Shown here: in pieces, positions 7,493 through 16,333 of the stretch
Position numbering within the stretch: position 1 is the first letter of the stretch
Layout of the letters: the number at the start of each line of letters is the position of its first letter
Source: Flavobacterium filum DSM 17961
Lineage (GTDB): Bacteria > Bacteroidota > Bacteroidia > Flavobacteriales > Flavobacteriaceae
Direction of reading: 5' to 3'
Length of the DNA stretch: 64,000 nt
Assembly (NCBI RefSeq): GCF_000425465.1
Contig: NZ_AUDM01000005.1
Location: 124,001 to 188,000 of the forward strand
The notes under the pieces: model-generated
Told to the model about the DNA's origin: nothing
Seen by the model: only the letters and a program-made list of their open reading frames with translations
The model's database searches: none
Translations under genes and position numbers: made by a program

Positions 7493-10279
7493 GTGAAAAG
7501 CATTTCATTTCATATCGTTATTGTGTTGTTTTCCTTTACGCTTTTTGCACAGGAACTACCACCTATTTCAAACTATTCTCCTAAAGATTATCAAGCCGGA
7601 ATTCAAAACTGGATGATAACACAAAATGATGAAAATGAAATTTTTATTGCCAATAACGAAGGTCTTCTTCAATTCAATGGGTCAAAATGGAAATTATATC
7701 CCTCTCCCAACAGTAGTATCATGCGTTCTGTTTTTTGTCAACGTGAACGGATTTACACAGGTGCCTACATGGATTTTGGATTTTGGTCTAAAAATGAACA
7801 TAAAAAATTAATTTATCAATCACTCAGTAAGAAGTTGAACCTACTGGAAGATGAACAATTTTGGGATATTATTTCGTATGATAAATGGATATTATTTCAA
7901 TCTCTCCAACGCATTTATATCTACGATACTAAGTCAGAAAAAATTCAAATTATTGACCCAAAAAGTCCAATTTTCAAGGTTTATAAAACCAATAATCAGA
8001 TCTTTTTTCAAACCAATTTAGGGCTTTATGAATTAGATAACGGTACCAGTAAACAAATCATTTCTGAACAACAACTTAATGGTAAAAAAATAGTTGAGAT
8101 TTTTACCAAACGTGATCAATTGATATTAGTGACTCGTCAAAATGGTATTTTTCAATTTTCTGATGGCATTTTATCGCCATATATAACGCTTGCAGATGAA
8201 CAATTAAAATATGGAAGTGTTTATGATGCCCTGCAATTATCCAATGGTGATATTGCGTTGGGAACCATTTCTAAAGGGATTTTTATTCTCAATGAAAATA
8301 CTATCAGATATCACATTACTCAACAAAATGGCATCAGTAACAACACTATTTTGTCCCTTTTTGAAGATACTGATCATAATTTATGGCTTGGTTTAGACAA
8401 TGGAATTGATTGCTTAAATCTTCGCTCCAGTGTAAAAAAATATGCAAATTATACCGGTGTTTTAGGAACGGTTTATAGTTCAATTGTTTATCAAGATTAT
8501 CTGTATATCGGAACCAATCAAGGGTTGTTTTTTAAAAACACGAATCATTCAGGAGATTTTCAATTTGTAAATGGTACAAAAGGACAAGTTTGGTCCTTAT
8601 TTATGCATGAAAACACTCTTTTTTGTGGTCATGATTTAGGTACAATGATTATTAATGGTGGAGAAAGCAATGTTATTTATAACGCCTCCGGAACATGGAA
8701 GTTTGAGCCTTTTCAAGACAAAATAATTCAGGGTAACTATTACGGTTTGTCTTTGTTAACCAAAGTTAGCGGCAACTGGACGTATGAACGAAAAATTCCC
8801 GGATTCAATTATTCGTGTCGCTTTTTTGAAATCGTAAACCAAAACGAAATTTTGGTTAGCCATGAATACAGAGGTTTGTATCGTCTTATGGTTGAAGATA
8901 ACTTATCGCGAGTGAGCAAATTCAGCGTTTTTGAAAATCCTAAAAAAAGTAAAAATGCCAGTTTAGTGAAATTCAACAATAAAATTTATTACGCCAGTCA
9001 AGAAGGAATTTTTATTTATGAACCGACCAAAAAGAGTTTTGCAAAATCCGCGTCACTGAGTGCTGTTTTTGAACATGATGAATATGTAACCGGAAAAATG
9101 GTTACGGATAAGTCGAATTATTTATGGGTGTTTACCAAAAACTACTTGTATTATTTTTCTAAAAGTAAATTGTCGGATGATTTAAACAAAAACAGTATTC
9201 CAATTTCTTCCGATTTAACCAATTCAATGCCAGGTTTTGAAAACATTTATGAAATCAAGAAAAACGAATACCTAATTGGAACAACAGATGGTTATTATAT
9301 TCTGAGAAATGAACCCGTTAATCATTCCAAACATAGGGTTGCCATTGCTGAAATTACAGCCAATTCCTTGGAGGGAAAATCTTTTTCGCTTAATACTAAT
9401 GAAAAATCATCCTTAAAACATCATCAAAATAATATTCGATTTTCGTTTAGTGTACCACAATATGATGCCTATATCAATTCAGAATACCAGTACATTTTAG
9501 AAGGATTTCAAGAAAAATGGAGCAAATGGAGTTCAAAATCTGAAGTTAGTTTTGAAAATTTAAAACCCGGCACCTATACTTTCAAAGTCAAAGCAAAAGT
9601 GTCTAATGCTGAAACAGAAAACATTGTAAGCTACCAATTTGAAATCAAAAAGCCTTGGTATTTTAGTCATTTGGCTATAGTGTGTTATGTGTTGTTGTTA
9701 TTAATAATGGCCTATTACATCAATAAATTATACAAAGACAATTACAACAAAAAGCACCAAAAAATAATCGCGGAAAACAATTTGCTTTTGGAATTAAAAG
9801 AGCTCGAAACCCAAAAAGAAATCATGAAGCTGAAAAATAAAGAATTGGCTCAAGATGTAGACAAGAAAAATAAAGAGTTGGCCGTTTCAACCATGAATTT
9901 AATTAAAAAAGATGAGCTGTTAAAAATCATTAAAGAAGATTTAAAAAGTTCTGCAGAGCCCAACACCAATAAGAATTTAAAAACATTAATTACCACGATT
10001 AATAAAACGGTTTTAGAAGACGACACGTGGAATGTCTTTAAAGAAGCCTTTGACAAAGCCGACAATGATTTTATTAAAAAAGTAAAAAGTTATCATCCGT
10101 CTTTAACGCCAAACGACCTCCGTTTGTGTGCGTATTTGCGATTAAATCTCTCCTCTAAGGAAATTGCCCCGTTGCTCAATATTTCTGTACGTAGCGTTGA
10201 GATAAAACGTTACCGCCTCCGCAAAAAAATGGATTTGCCTCATGAACAAAGTTTGGTGGAGTATATTCTTTCGATTTAG
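7493..10279 (+). CDS. Periplasmic beta-propeller / Y_Y_Y sensor with cytoplasmic HTH (SusR-like regulator)
   Basis: The 928-residue protein begins at a GTG codon, which gives a good signal peptide ending at LFAQ (residue 19). Residues 25-620 are built of propeller-type repeats (for example ILSLFEDTDHNLWLGLDNGI), and residues 625-715 form the Y_Y_Y domain (GFQEKWSKWSS, LKPGTYTFKVKA). One membrane helix follows at about 725-745, then a coiled coil and a C-terminal LuxR-type HTH (DLRLCAYLRLNLSSKEIAPLLNISVRSVE). It lacks histidine kinase and receiver domains, so sensing and DNA binding are in one chain. Proteins of this build control polysaccharide utilisation loci, so it probably senses glucan fragments and regulates the flanking glucanase genes. 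Confidence 0.85.
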   Translation: MKSISFHIVIVLFSFTLFAQELPPISNYSPKDYQAGIQNWMITQNDENEIFIANNEGLLQFNGSKWKLYPSPNSSIMRSVFCQRERIYTGAYMDFGFWSKNEHKKLIYQSLSKKLNLLEDEQFWDIISYDKWILFQSLQRIYIYDTKSEKIQIIDPKSPIFKVYKTNNQIFFQTNLGLYELDNGTSKQIISEQQLNGKKIVEIFTKRDQLILVTRQNGIFQFSDGILSPYITLADEQLKYGSVYDALQLSNGDIALGTISKGIFILNENTIRYHITQQNGISNNTILSLFEDTDHNLWLGLDNGIDCLNLRSSVKKYANYTGVLGTVYSSIVYQDYLYIGTNQGLFFKNTNHSGDFQFVNGTKGQVWSLFMHENTLFCGHDLGTMIINGGESNVIYNASGTWKFEPFQDKIIQGNYYGLSLLTKVSGNWTYERKIPGFNYSCRFFEIVNQNEILVSHEYRGLYRLMVEDNLSRVSKFSVFENPKKSKNASLVKFNNKIYYASQEGIFIYEPTKKSFAKSASLSAVFEHDEYVTGKMVTDKSNYLWVFTKNYLYYFSKSKLSDDLNKNSIPISSDLTNSMPGFENIYEIKKNEYLIGTTDGYYILRNEPVNHSKHRVAIAEITANSLEGKSFSLNTNEKSSLKHHQNNIRFSFSVPQYDAYINSEYQYILEGFQEKWSKWSSKSEVSFENLKPGTYTFKVKAKVSNAETENIVSYQFEIKKPWYFSHLAIVCYVLLLLIMAYYINKLYKDNYNKKHQKIIAENNLLLELKELETQKEIMKLKNKELAQDVDKKNKELAVSTMNLIKKDELLKIIKEDLKSSAEPNTNKNLKTLITTINKTVLEDDTWNVFKEAFDKADNDFIKKVKSYHPSLTPNDLRLCAYLRLNLSSKEIAPLLNISVRSVEIKRYRLRKKMDLPHEQSLVEYILSI

Positions 10280-10351
10280 GAGTGATTAAGATTTTAGGTA
10301 GGTGTTGAGCCTATTTAACTTTTTTTAATTCAATTTGCTGAATAGACCACT

Positions 10352-11050
10352 TTAATCAATAATTTTAATTGGGACAAAATTTTTGGATTCAATTTTATGT
10401 AGATACATTTTAAAATTATTTTCCTTTATTCTCATTCTAGTCTGCCAATCATAACTATTGAAATCTTTTTTGAAAGGATGCATAATCATTTTAGCATGAT
10501 ATGATTTGTTTTTTTCAATATGAGCAACATCCACATTTATGTCATTAAGAATTGGAAGATATGCTTGTATTTTAACCAAGCTTTCAAGATATAAAGTTTC
10601 TCCGGAATGAATAAAAATTAGATTGTTTTTATTGGGATAGAGATAATTTTTGTTCAATTTATTCAATAAAGTGTTGTTTTTGATTTTGTTATAATAGGAA
10701 ATATTACACAAACTACAAGTGTTATAAAAGTCATCTACAGAGTTTTGCGAATATTTTACTTCTGTCCCGTTTGATTTTTCATATACAAGTAATGATTTTG
10801 AATGGTTGTCAAAAGTAATTGATGGTGTAACTTCATGTTTATTCAAATACAAAAAATAATCATTTTCACTCTTATTTGATAGTTTATATTTTATGACATT
10901 CAATGTGTCGTTTTTACCATAATATTTTTCAGAGTACGTAATTAGTTGCTCATTTAAAATTTCTAACTCAATTACATCTTCATTTCTTTTGCAAGAGGCG
11001 AAAAAAAATAAAATTGCTAGACAAAAATTAATTAATAATTTATTATCCAT
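10352..11050 (-). CDS. Hypothetical lipoprotein
   Basis: The 232-residue product starts with a short lipoprotein signal sequence and a lipobox FASC near residue 20, so it should be lipid-anchored after export. The mature part is rich in Lys and Asn, with two nearby Cys residues in TCSLCNISYYN that could form a disulfide. I recognise no family. It lies convergent to the glucan-locus regulator and stands alone. The Lys/Asn-rich, AT-rich composition resembles genus-specific orphan genes. No function can be proposed. Confidence 0.6.
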   Translation of the reverse strand: MDNKLLINFCLAILFFFASCKRNEDVIELEILNEQLITYSEKYYGKNDTLNVIKYKLSNKSENDYFLYLNKHEVTPSITFDNHSKSLLVYEKSNGTEVKYSQNSVDDFYNTCSLCNISYYNKIKNNTLLNKLNKNYLYPNKNNLIFIHSGETLYLESLVKIQAYLPILNDINVDVAHIEKNKSYHAKMIMHPFKKDFNSYDWQTRMRIKENNFKMYLHKIESKNFVPIKIID

Positions 11051-11277
11051 TTCAATTTTTGATTTTGCTTGAATTCATTAAATTGTGATTTATAAATCTC
11101 CTACTGCTGCTGCATGAAACCTTTCGTGTACCTTTATAGTTAAAGCCTTCAAGGCTAATGAAATTTAAGATACTTATTCATGAAGTTCTTCTATTTACAA
11201 ATATAAGATAAACTTTTTTTATTTGAAAAAACCACTGGAAGGGTTTGTGAAGGTGTTAGGGAAAAATAACTAAAAAC

Positions 11278-11309
11278 AAAAAAAGCCTGACATTTCTGTC
11301 AAGCTTTTT
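11278..11309 (-). terminator. Intrinsic terminator after tRNA-Asn
   Basis: AAAAGC-C-TGACA and TGTCA-A-GCTTTT form a stem with one mismatch around a TTTC loop. On the minus strand it directly follows the 3' end of the tRNA and ends in a T run. The rest of the spacer (11051-11277) shows no gene. Confidence 0.7.
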
Positions 11310-11310
11310 G

Positions 11311-11384
11311 CTCCCCCTCTTGGGCTCGAACCAAGGACCCTCTGATTAACAGTCAGATGCTCTAACCAACTGAGCTAAGGAGGA
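11311..11384 (-). tRNA. tRNA-Asn (GTT)
   Basis: The minus strand folds as a complete cloverleaf of 74 nt. The acceptor stem is TCCTCCT with AGGGGGA (one G-T pair) and discriminator G. The D arm reads AGCTCAGTTGGTTAGAGC. The anticodon stem TCTGA/TCAGA closes the loop CTGTTAA, whose anticodon GTT reads asparagine. The T arm holds GGTTCGAGCC. The 3' CCA is not encoded. Confidence 0.95.
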
Positions 11385-11473
11385 AGGTGTATAACCTTTT
11401 TTGCGAGTGCAAATATAAAGCGAAAATTGATTTATCCAAATAAAATTCGCAAAAAAATGCACAAAAATTTAGT

Positions 11474-12796
11474 TTAACTTCCCGTTACCAAATGCCAGAT
11501 GTCATTACCAAATACTAATGCCATCAATGTCAGCAAAATAACTACACCAATAGTTTGGGCAACTTCCAATGTTTTTTCGGTTGGTTTTTTGCGGGTAATC
11601 ATTTCAATTAAGATAAAAACGGCATGACCACCATCTAAACCCGGAATCGGTAAAACATTTAAAAACGCCAACCAAATCGAAAACATGGCTGTAAATGACC
11701 AAAAGAACGTCCAATCCCATTCCGGTTTGAAAATTTTGAACATTCGCAATGGCCCACTCACTTGTTTGTACGCTTCTGTTTTGGTATTGAAAATTATTTT
11801 GAATTGTTTGATTTGTCCGGTTAGGGTAGAAAACGTTCTGTTTAAACCCGCAGGAATCGCTTCTGCAATACCCATTTCTTTGGTTACAAAAGCATCTTTG
11901 GTCACACTAAATTGATTGCCAAAGCCTAATTTTCCTTCTTCATTTGTTTTGGCTTTAATAAGCAATTCTTCGTTATTACGTTTAACAGTCAAGGAAACTG
12001 TATCGTTTTTGATAACTTGAATGGCTGCTGTAAATTCATCAAAAAAGCGAGTCGACTTTCCGTTTACGGCTATAATTTGATCATTCTTTACTAAACCTGC
12101 TTTTTCTGCCGGAAATCCCGGAATAATAGTGTCAACCACAACTTCCTCTCTAGCAGCTAAAAAGTTTTTACCGGCTCTTTTTATCACATCGCGTTTTCCT
12201 TCGTCTGATAAATTAAAAGTTTCCTCTTTTCCGTCTCTTTCTACCGTAATGTTATCGCCAAACAAAATTTCTAAAGGTAATTGCTCAAATTTGGTTTGTG
12301 CTTTTCCATCCACTTTTAGAATTTTGTCACCATTTTTCAAACCTAAAATAGTACCAACTGAGTCAACTGAAATACCATATTTAATTTTTGAATTATCTAC
12401 ATAATTATCACCGTGGTTCACAAAAAGCGAAGTATAAATGATCCAAGCAATAAAAAAATTTACGATTACACCACCCATGATGATAATTAGACGTTGCCAA
12501 GCCGGTTTACTTCTGTATTCCCATGGTTGAGGTTCTTGCTTCAATTGCTCTTTGTCCATGCTTTCATCTATCATTCCGGCAATTTTTACATAACCACCCA
12601 TTGGCAACCATCCGATTCCGTATTCGGTTTCACCGATTTTTTTCTTTACCAAAGAAAACCATGGATTAAAGAATAAGTAAAATTTTTCAATTTTTGTTTT
12701 AAAAAATTTGGCGGGTAAAAAATGGCCTAACTCGTGAAGAATAACTAAAAAAGAAAGGCACAAAATTAATTGTGCTATTTGAATTAATGTTTCCAT
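11474..12796 (-). CDS. rseP: Site-2 intramembrane zinc protease RseP (M50)
   Basis: The product of 440 residues has the zinc motif HELGH at residues 21-25 inside the first membrane helix and the second zinc-site motif GLDGGH in a helix near the C-terminus. Two PDZ-like domains lie between (about 130-290; note GFPAEKAGLVKNDQIIAVNGK). Family length is normal. Enzymes of this type cut membrane-bound anti-sigma factors and leftover signal peptides within the inner membrane. In this lineage the natural substrate is not known from the sequence. A -7 box lies upstream at 12827-12834, so the gene is probably its own transcription unit, with tRNA-Asn downstream. Confidence 0.93.
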   Translation of the reverse strand: METLIQIAQLILCLSFLVILHELGHFLPAKFFKTKIEKFYLFFNPWFSLVKKKIGETEYGIGWLPMGGYVKIAGMIDESMDKEQLKQEPQPWEYRSKPAWQRLIIIMGGVIVNFFIAWIIYTSLFVNHGDNYVDNSKIKYGISVDSVGTILGLKNGDKILKVDGKAQTKFEQLPLEILFGDNITVERDGKEETFNLSDEGKRDVIKRAGKNFLAAREEVVVDTIIPGFPAEKAGLVKNDQIIAVNGKSTRFFDEFTAAIQVIKNDTVSLTVKRNNEELLIKAKTNEEGKLGFGNQFSVTKDAFVTKEMGIAEAIPAGLNRTFSTLTGQIKQFKIIFNTKTEAYKQVSGPLRMFKIFKPEWDWTFFWSFTAMFSIWLAFLNVLPIPGLDGGHAVFILIEMITRKKPTEKTLEVAQTIGVVILLTLMALVFGNDIWHLVTGS

Positions 12797-12826
12797 TGAT
12801 AACTATTAAATAATAAAAATTGAGCA

Positions 12827-12834
12827 CAAAAGTA
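12827..12834 (-). promoter_or_regulatory. Probable -7 promoter box TACTTTTG of rseP
   Basis: Perfect match to TAnnTTTG on the minus strand, 30 bp before the rseP start codon. A GTAAGG/CCTTAC inverted repeat (12832-12849) overlaps its upstream side. Confidence 0.5.
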
Positions 12835-12874
12835 AGGTTTTCACCTTACAAATGACTCTGATTTAAAAAAGGAA

Positions 12875-14827
12875 TTAATTTTTTATAAATTTTTTATGAA
12901 AACTTCCTTCGTTGGTTTCCACTTTTATAAAATAAATACCGGTTGCCAAATTGGAAACATTGATTTCTTTTTGAGCCCCCGAATAGATTAATTGTCCGGT
13001 TTGCGAAAACAATTCTGCTTTTTCTAACGTTAAAGTGTTCGGTAATTCAATACTAACAAAATCATGTGCCGGATTAGGAGAAATCACAATCAAATCATTA
13101 AAATTTAAGGTGTTGATACCCAAAGTTGCCGTGTTGTTTTTGGAAATGATGTGTTTATTTGGGTCAACATCCATTCCGGTAACGGTAAACGGTACATCTA
13201 CTAAAAAGGATTGACCATTGTTAACATGTTCTAAGGTAACAAAAGCACTTTGATTTCCGGCACCTTTTAAACGCACTTGAACAGGCATTTCAAAAAAGTC
13301 AACACTATTGTGCGATTGTGTTTGATTTAACGTTATTAACGCTTGATTATTGGCTTGATTTGAAACAGTTGCCGTATAAGTTGGATAACCTTGATTGAAC
13401 ACCCAATCATTAAAAAACTCCGTCAAATCAACCCCTGAAGTCGTTTCTAAATGGAATTTTAAATCTTCTGTAACTGCATAACCATAAGCCAAAAGCGGGT
13501 CGGCTAAATAGTTTTTTATGGCTTGATAAAAAACAGCATCCCCTAATTTCCAACGAAGCATGTGTATAACCATTGCTCCTTTGTTATAACTCAATCGGCT
13601 ACTGAAAATTCTACTAACATTCAACGCTTCACTATCGGTCAAATAAACAGCTCCTCCGTTTTGAGAAGTGATATTATCAATCATTGAACTTTTCCAACTC
13701 ACAAAAGAAGTATCACCGTCCAATCCTTCAACAACCAAACCGGATAAATAAGTAGCAAAACCCTCGTTTAACCAAATGTCTTTCCATGTTCCACAAGTAA
13801 TTTTGTCGCCAAACCATTGGTGTGCCAATTCATGAGCGATTAGATTTCTACCAAAACTTCCCATGAAAGAAACGGTGGTGTGTTCCATTCCGCCACCCCA
13901 ACCAAATTGAGCATGACCATACTTTTCATTCGAAAACGGATAAGTTTCAAATAAATCTTCAAACAAATCCATAATGGGTAAAGTAACCGCTAAACTATTT
14001 TGGGCAGACGATAAACTTTCGGGATAAATATAATTTACAATCGGAAATTCATTTGGAGCAGTGCCGGCTTGTTGTGTAAAAATACTGTAGTTGGTAATGG
14101 CAATTGCCACTAAATAAGCCGGAATAGGATAACTATGATGAAAATGAGTGGTAGAAGTGCCGTTGCCATTATCTGTCAAACTCATTTGCACTCCGTTGGC
14201 TACACTTACATATTGCGAGGGTGCTGTTAAAAAAATGTCTACACTATCAATTTTATCCGTTAAATCTTGTTTGCATGGCCACCAATCTCTGGCTCCAAAT
14301 GGTTCTGATAAGGTCCAAATAATCGGAACACCACTGTGAGAACTTTTTGTAAAACCTTGTTCAGCCGTATCAGGAGCACCGGCATAGCTTACAGAAACAA
14401 TACCTGTTGAACCCGCATTCATTGTTGAGGGAAGCGTGATAATCAATTCTTTTGTCGTAGCATTGTGATTAAAAGCTAACGATTGACTATTCATCATTAC
14501 CGAACCAACAGTAATTCGATTAGCATAATATTGATTGTTGGTATTGGTAATTCTTCCCAAATCAAAAGTTATGGTTGACATGTTTTCCAAAGCGGTAAAA
14601 TGTGTAGTAACATTTCCGCTGATGAAATAAACATTCGGGTCAATTGTGAATTCTAATTTTTGGTAGGTAACATCGTAATTAGCAGTATTCGGATTGGCTT
14701 CAAACGCCAACAATGCAGAACCTGATTTTAATTCTGCTTCTGCGATAGATTCTAAGTCGTTTATATAGTTTTGGGCTTTCAGTTGACTACATAATAACAA
14801 TAGAAGAAAAAGTAGGTTTTTTTTCAT
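12875..14827 (-). CDS. Secreted M1-family metallopeptidase (aminopeptidase N-like) with T9SS sorting domain
   Basis: The 650-residue protein carries a signal peptide (ending near LKAQ, residue 19), an M1 N-terminal beta domain, and the catalytic domain with the exopeptidase motif GWGGGMEH and zinc site HELAHQWFGD, followed by NEGFATYLSG, which supplies the third zinc ligand. A Tyr-containing segment FSSRLSYNKGAMV follows as in other M1 enzymes. The last 80 residues are a T9SS type A sorting domain (ISPNPAHDF, LATGIYFIKV). It should cleave peptides outside the cell. The GAMEN motif reads GGMEH, a change that may alter N-terminal specificity. It is shorter than the 850-residue PepN class and resembles the secreted Bacteroidetes subgroup. 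It is transcribed divergently from serS. Confidence 0.9.
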   Translation of the reverse strand: MKKNLLFLLLLLCSQLKAQNYINDLESIAEAELKSGSALLAFEANPNTANYDVTYQKLEFTIDPNVYFISGNVTTHFTALENMSTITFDLGRITNTNNQYYANRITVGSVMMNSQSLAFNHNATTKELIITLPSTMNAGSTGIVSVSYAGAPDTAEQGFTKSSHSGVPIIWTLSEPFGARDWWPCKQDLTDKIDSVDIFLTAPSQYVSVANGVQMSLTDNGNGTSTTHFHHSYPIPAYLVAIAITNYSIFTQQAGTAPNEFPIVNYIYPESLSSAQNSLAVTLPIMDLFEDLFETYPFSNEKYGHAQFGWGGGMEHTTVSFMGSFGRNLIAHELAHQWFGDKITCGTWKDIWLNEGFATYLSGLVVEGLDGDTSFVSWKSSMIDNITSQNGGAVYLTDSEALNVSRIFSSRLSYNKGAMVIHMLRWKLGDAVFYQAIKNYLADPLLAYGYAVTEDLKFHLETTSGVDLTEFFNDWVFNQGYPTYTATVSNQANNQALITLNQTQSHNSVDFFEMPVQVRLKGAGNQSAFVTLEHVNNGQSFLVDVPFTVTGMDVDPNKHIISKNNTATLGINTLNFNDLIVISPNPAHDFVSIELPNTLTLEKAELFSQTGQLIYSGAQKEINVSNLATGIYFIKVETNEGSFHKKFIKN

Positions 14828-14847
14828 TTTTTTCGGAAATTAATGAC

Positions 14848-14855
14848 CAAATGTA
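14848..14855 (-). promoter_or_regulatory. Probable -7 promoter box TACATTTG of the M1 peptidase
   Basis: Perfect TAnnTTTG match on the minus strand, 21 bp before the ATG of the M1 peptidase gene. Confidence 0.5.
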
Positions 14856-14955
14856 TTAAAATGTATTGATTTTTCATATTTTACGATATTTTTTATGCTT
14901 TTTTTAGGTAGTGTTTGATTTTTATTTGGAACTATTTCTTTCCAAAACAATTGTG

Positions 14956-14963
14956 TACATTTG
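14956..14963 (+). promoter_or_regulatory. Probable -7 promoter box TACATTTG of serS
   Basis: Perfect match to TAnnTTTG, followed about 22 bp later by the ATG at 14986. It decides the serS start: a longer open frame reaching back to 14911 would begin upstream of the promoter and is not likely to be translated. Confidence 0.6.
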
Positions 14964-14985
14964 CCTTCGCAAATATAGAAGAGTT

Positions 14986-16257
14986 ATGTTACAATTGTCT
15001 GTTATCCGTGAGAACAAAGAAAAAGTCATTAAAGCCTTGGCAAAAAGAAATCTTGATGCCAATAAATTAGTGGATACCGTTTTAGAGTTAGATGAAAAAA
15101 GAAGAGCTACTCAAGTTGAGTTAGACAATGTTTTAGCAGAATCAAATGCGTTGTCGAGAGAAATTGGCGAAATGATGAAATCAGGCGAAAAAGCCAAAGC
15201 CGAAATTGTAAAACAAAAAACCGCTCAATTAAAGGAAAAAAGTAAAGATTTGTCTGAGAAATTGGAAGCTTTTACTTCATCACTTTCGGAAGAATTATAC
15301 AAAATTCCAAATACGCCCGCTGATATTGTTCCGGAAGGAAAAACACCTGAAGATAACATAACTGTTCATCAAGAAGGTGATATTCCGGTTTTGCATGAAG
15401 GAGCTTTACCTCATTGGGATTTAGTAAAAAAATACGACATCATCGATTTTGAATTAGGTGTAAAAATCACCGGTGCCGGATTTCCGGTATATAAAGGAAA
15501 AGGAGCTAAATTGCAAAGAGCTTTAATTAGCTATTTTTTAGATAAAAATACTGAAGCCGGTTATCAAGAAGTTCAAGTGCCACATTTGGTAAATGAAGCT
15601 TCCGGTTTTGGAACAGGTCAATTGCCGGACAAAGAAGGGCAAATGTACCATGTTGGTTTGGATGATTTGTATTTGATTCCAACGGCAGAAGTTCCAGTGA
15701 CCAATTTATTTAGAGATGTGATTTTAAATGAAAGCGAATTGCCTATTTTATGTACGGGTTATACGCCTTGTTTCCGCAGAGAAGCCGGTTCATATGGTGC
15801 TCACGTGCGTGGATTAAACCGTTTACATCAGTTTGATAAAGTAGAAATTGTGCGTATCGAGCATCCTGAAAATTCGTATGCAGCCCTTGACGGAATGGTG
15901 GAACACGTGAAAACATTATTGCAAGAGTTAAAATTGCCGTACAGAATTTTGCGTTTATGCGGTGGCGATATGGGATTCACTTCTTCTTTAACCTATGATT
16001 TTGAAGTGTTTTCAACTGCTCAAGACCGTTGGTTGGAAATCAGTTCAGTCTCCAATTTTGAAACGTTTCAAGCCAATCGTTTGAAGTTGCGATACAAAGA
16101 TAAAGAAGGTAAAAATCAATTGGTTCATACGTTAAACGGAAGTTCTTTGGCATTGCCACGTGTTTTAGCCGGAATCATCGAAAACTATCAAACGCCCGAA
16201 GGAATAGTAATACCGGAAGTGTTGCGACCATATACCGGATTTGATATGATCAACTAA
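14986..16257 (+). CDS. serS: Seryl-tRNA synthetase
   Basis: The enzyme charges tRNA-Ser (and tRNA-Sec where present) with serine in the cytoplasm. The N-terminal 110 residues form the long antiparallel coiled-coil arm (ENKEKVIKALAKRNLDAN onward). The class II catalytic core follows with motif 2 FRREAGSYGAHVRG and motif 3 in the segment NGSSLALPRVLAGIIENYQ. The start was set at ATG 14986, giving MLQLSVIREN and 423 residues, the usual length. The open frame continues 25 codons further upstream but includes the promoter. A hairpin terminator follows. Confidence 0.96.
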   Translation: MLQLSVIRENKEKVIKALAKRNLDANKLVDTVLELDEKRRATQVELDNVLAESNALSREIGEMMKSGEKAKAEIVKQKTAQLKEKSKDLSEKLEAFTSSLSEELYKIPNTPADIVPEGKTPEDNITVHQEGDIPVLHEGALPHWDLVKKYDIIDFELGVKITGAGFPVYKGKGAKLQRALISYFLDKNTEAGYQEVQVPHLVNEASGFGTGQLPDKEGQMYHVGLDDLYLIPTAEVPVTNLFRDVILNESELPILCTGYTPCFRREAGSYGAHVRGLNRLHQFDKVEIVRIEHPENSYAALDGMVEHVKTLLQELKLPYRILRLCGGDMGFTSSLTYDFEVFSTAQDRWLEISSVSNFETFQANRLKLRYKDKEGKNQLVHTLNGSSLALPRVLAGIIENYQTPEGIVIPEVLRPYTGFDMIN

Positions 16258-16282
16258 AAAAGTTAATCTTTATATAATCGAT

Positions 16283-16326
16283 GTACTAATTAGCCAAAAA
16301 AAGCTAACTTAGTACATTGTTTTTTA
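16283..16326 (+). terminator. Probable terminator after serS
   Basis: GTACTAATTAGC (16283-16294) pairs with GCTAACTTAGTAC (16303-16315) with one bulged base. The loop is A-rich, and a T run (16319-16324) follows after four bases. It lies 26 bp after the serS stop and just before the TPR gene. Confidence 0.6.
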
Positions 16327-16333
16327 CACACCA

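Noticed and set aside
10280-10351. Terminator hairpin between the regulator and the convergent lipoprotein gene
   Set aside because: Only a 4-bp TAGG/CCTA stem can be formed before the T run; too weak to call.
14911-14985. 25-codon N-terminal extension of serS
   Set aside because: It contains the -7 promoter box and gives a hydrophobic leader that does not fit seryl-tRNA synthetase.
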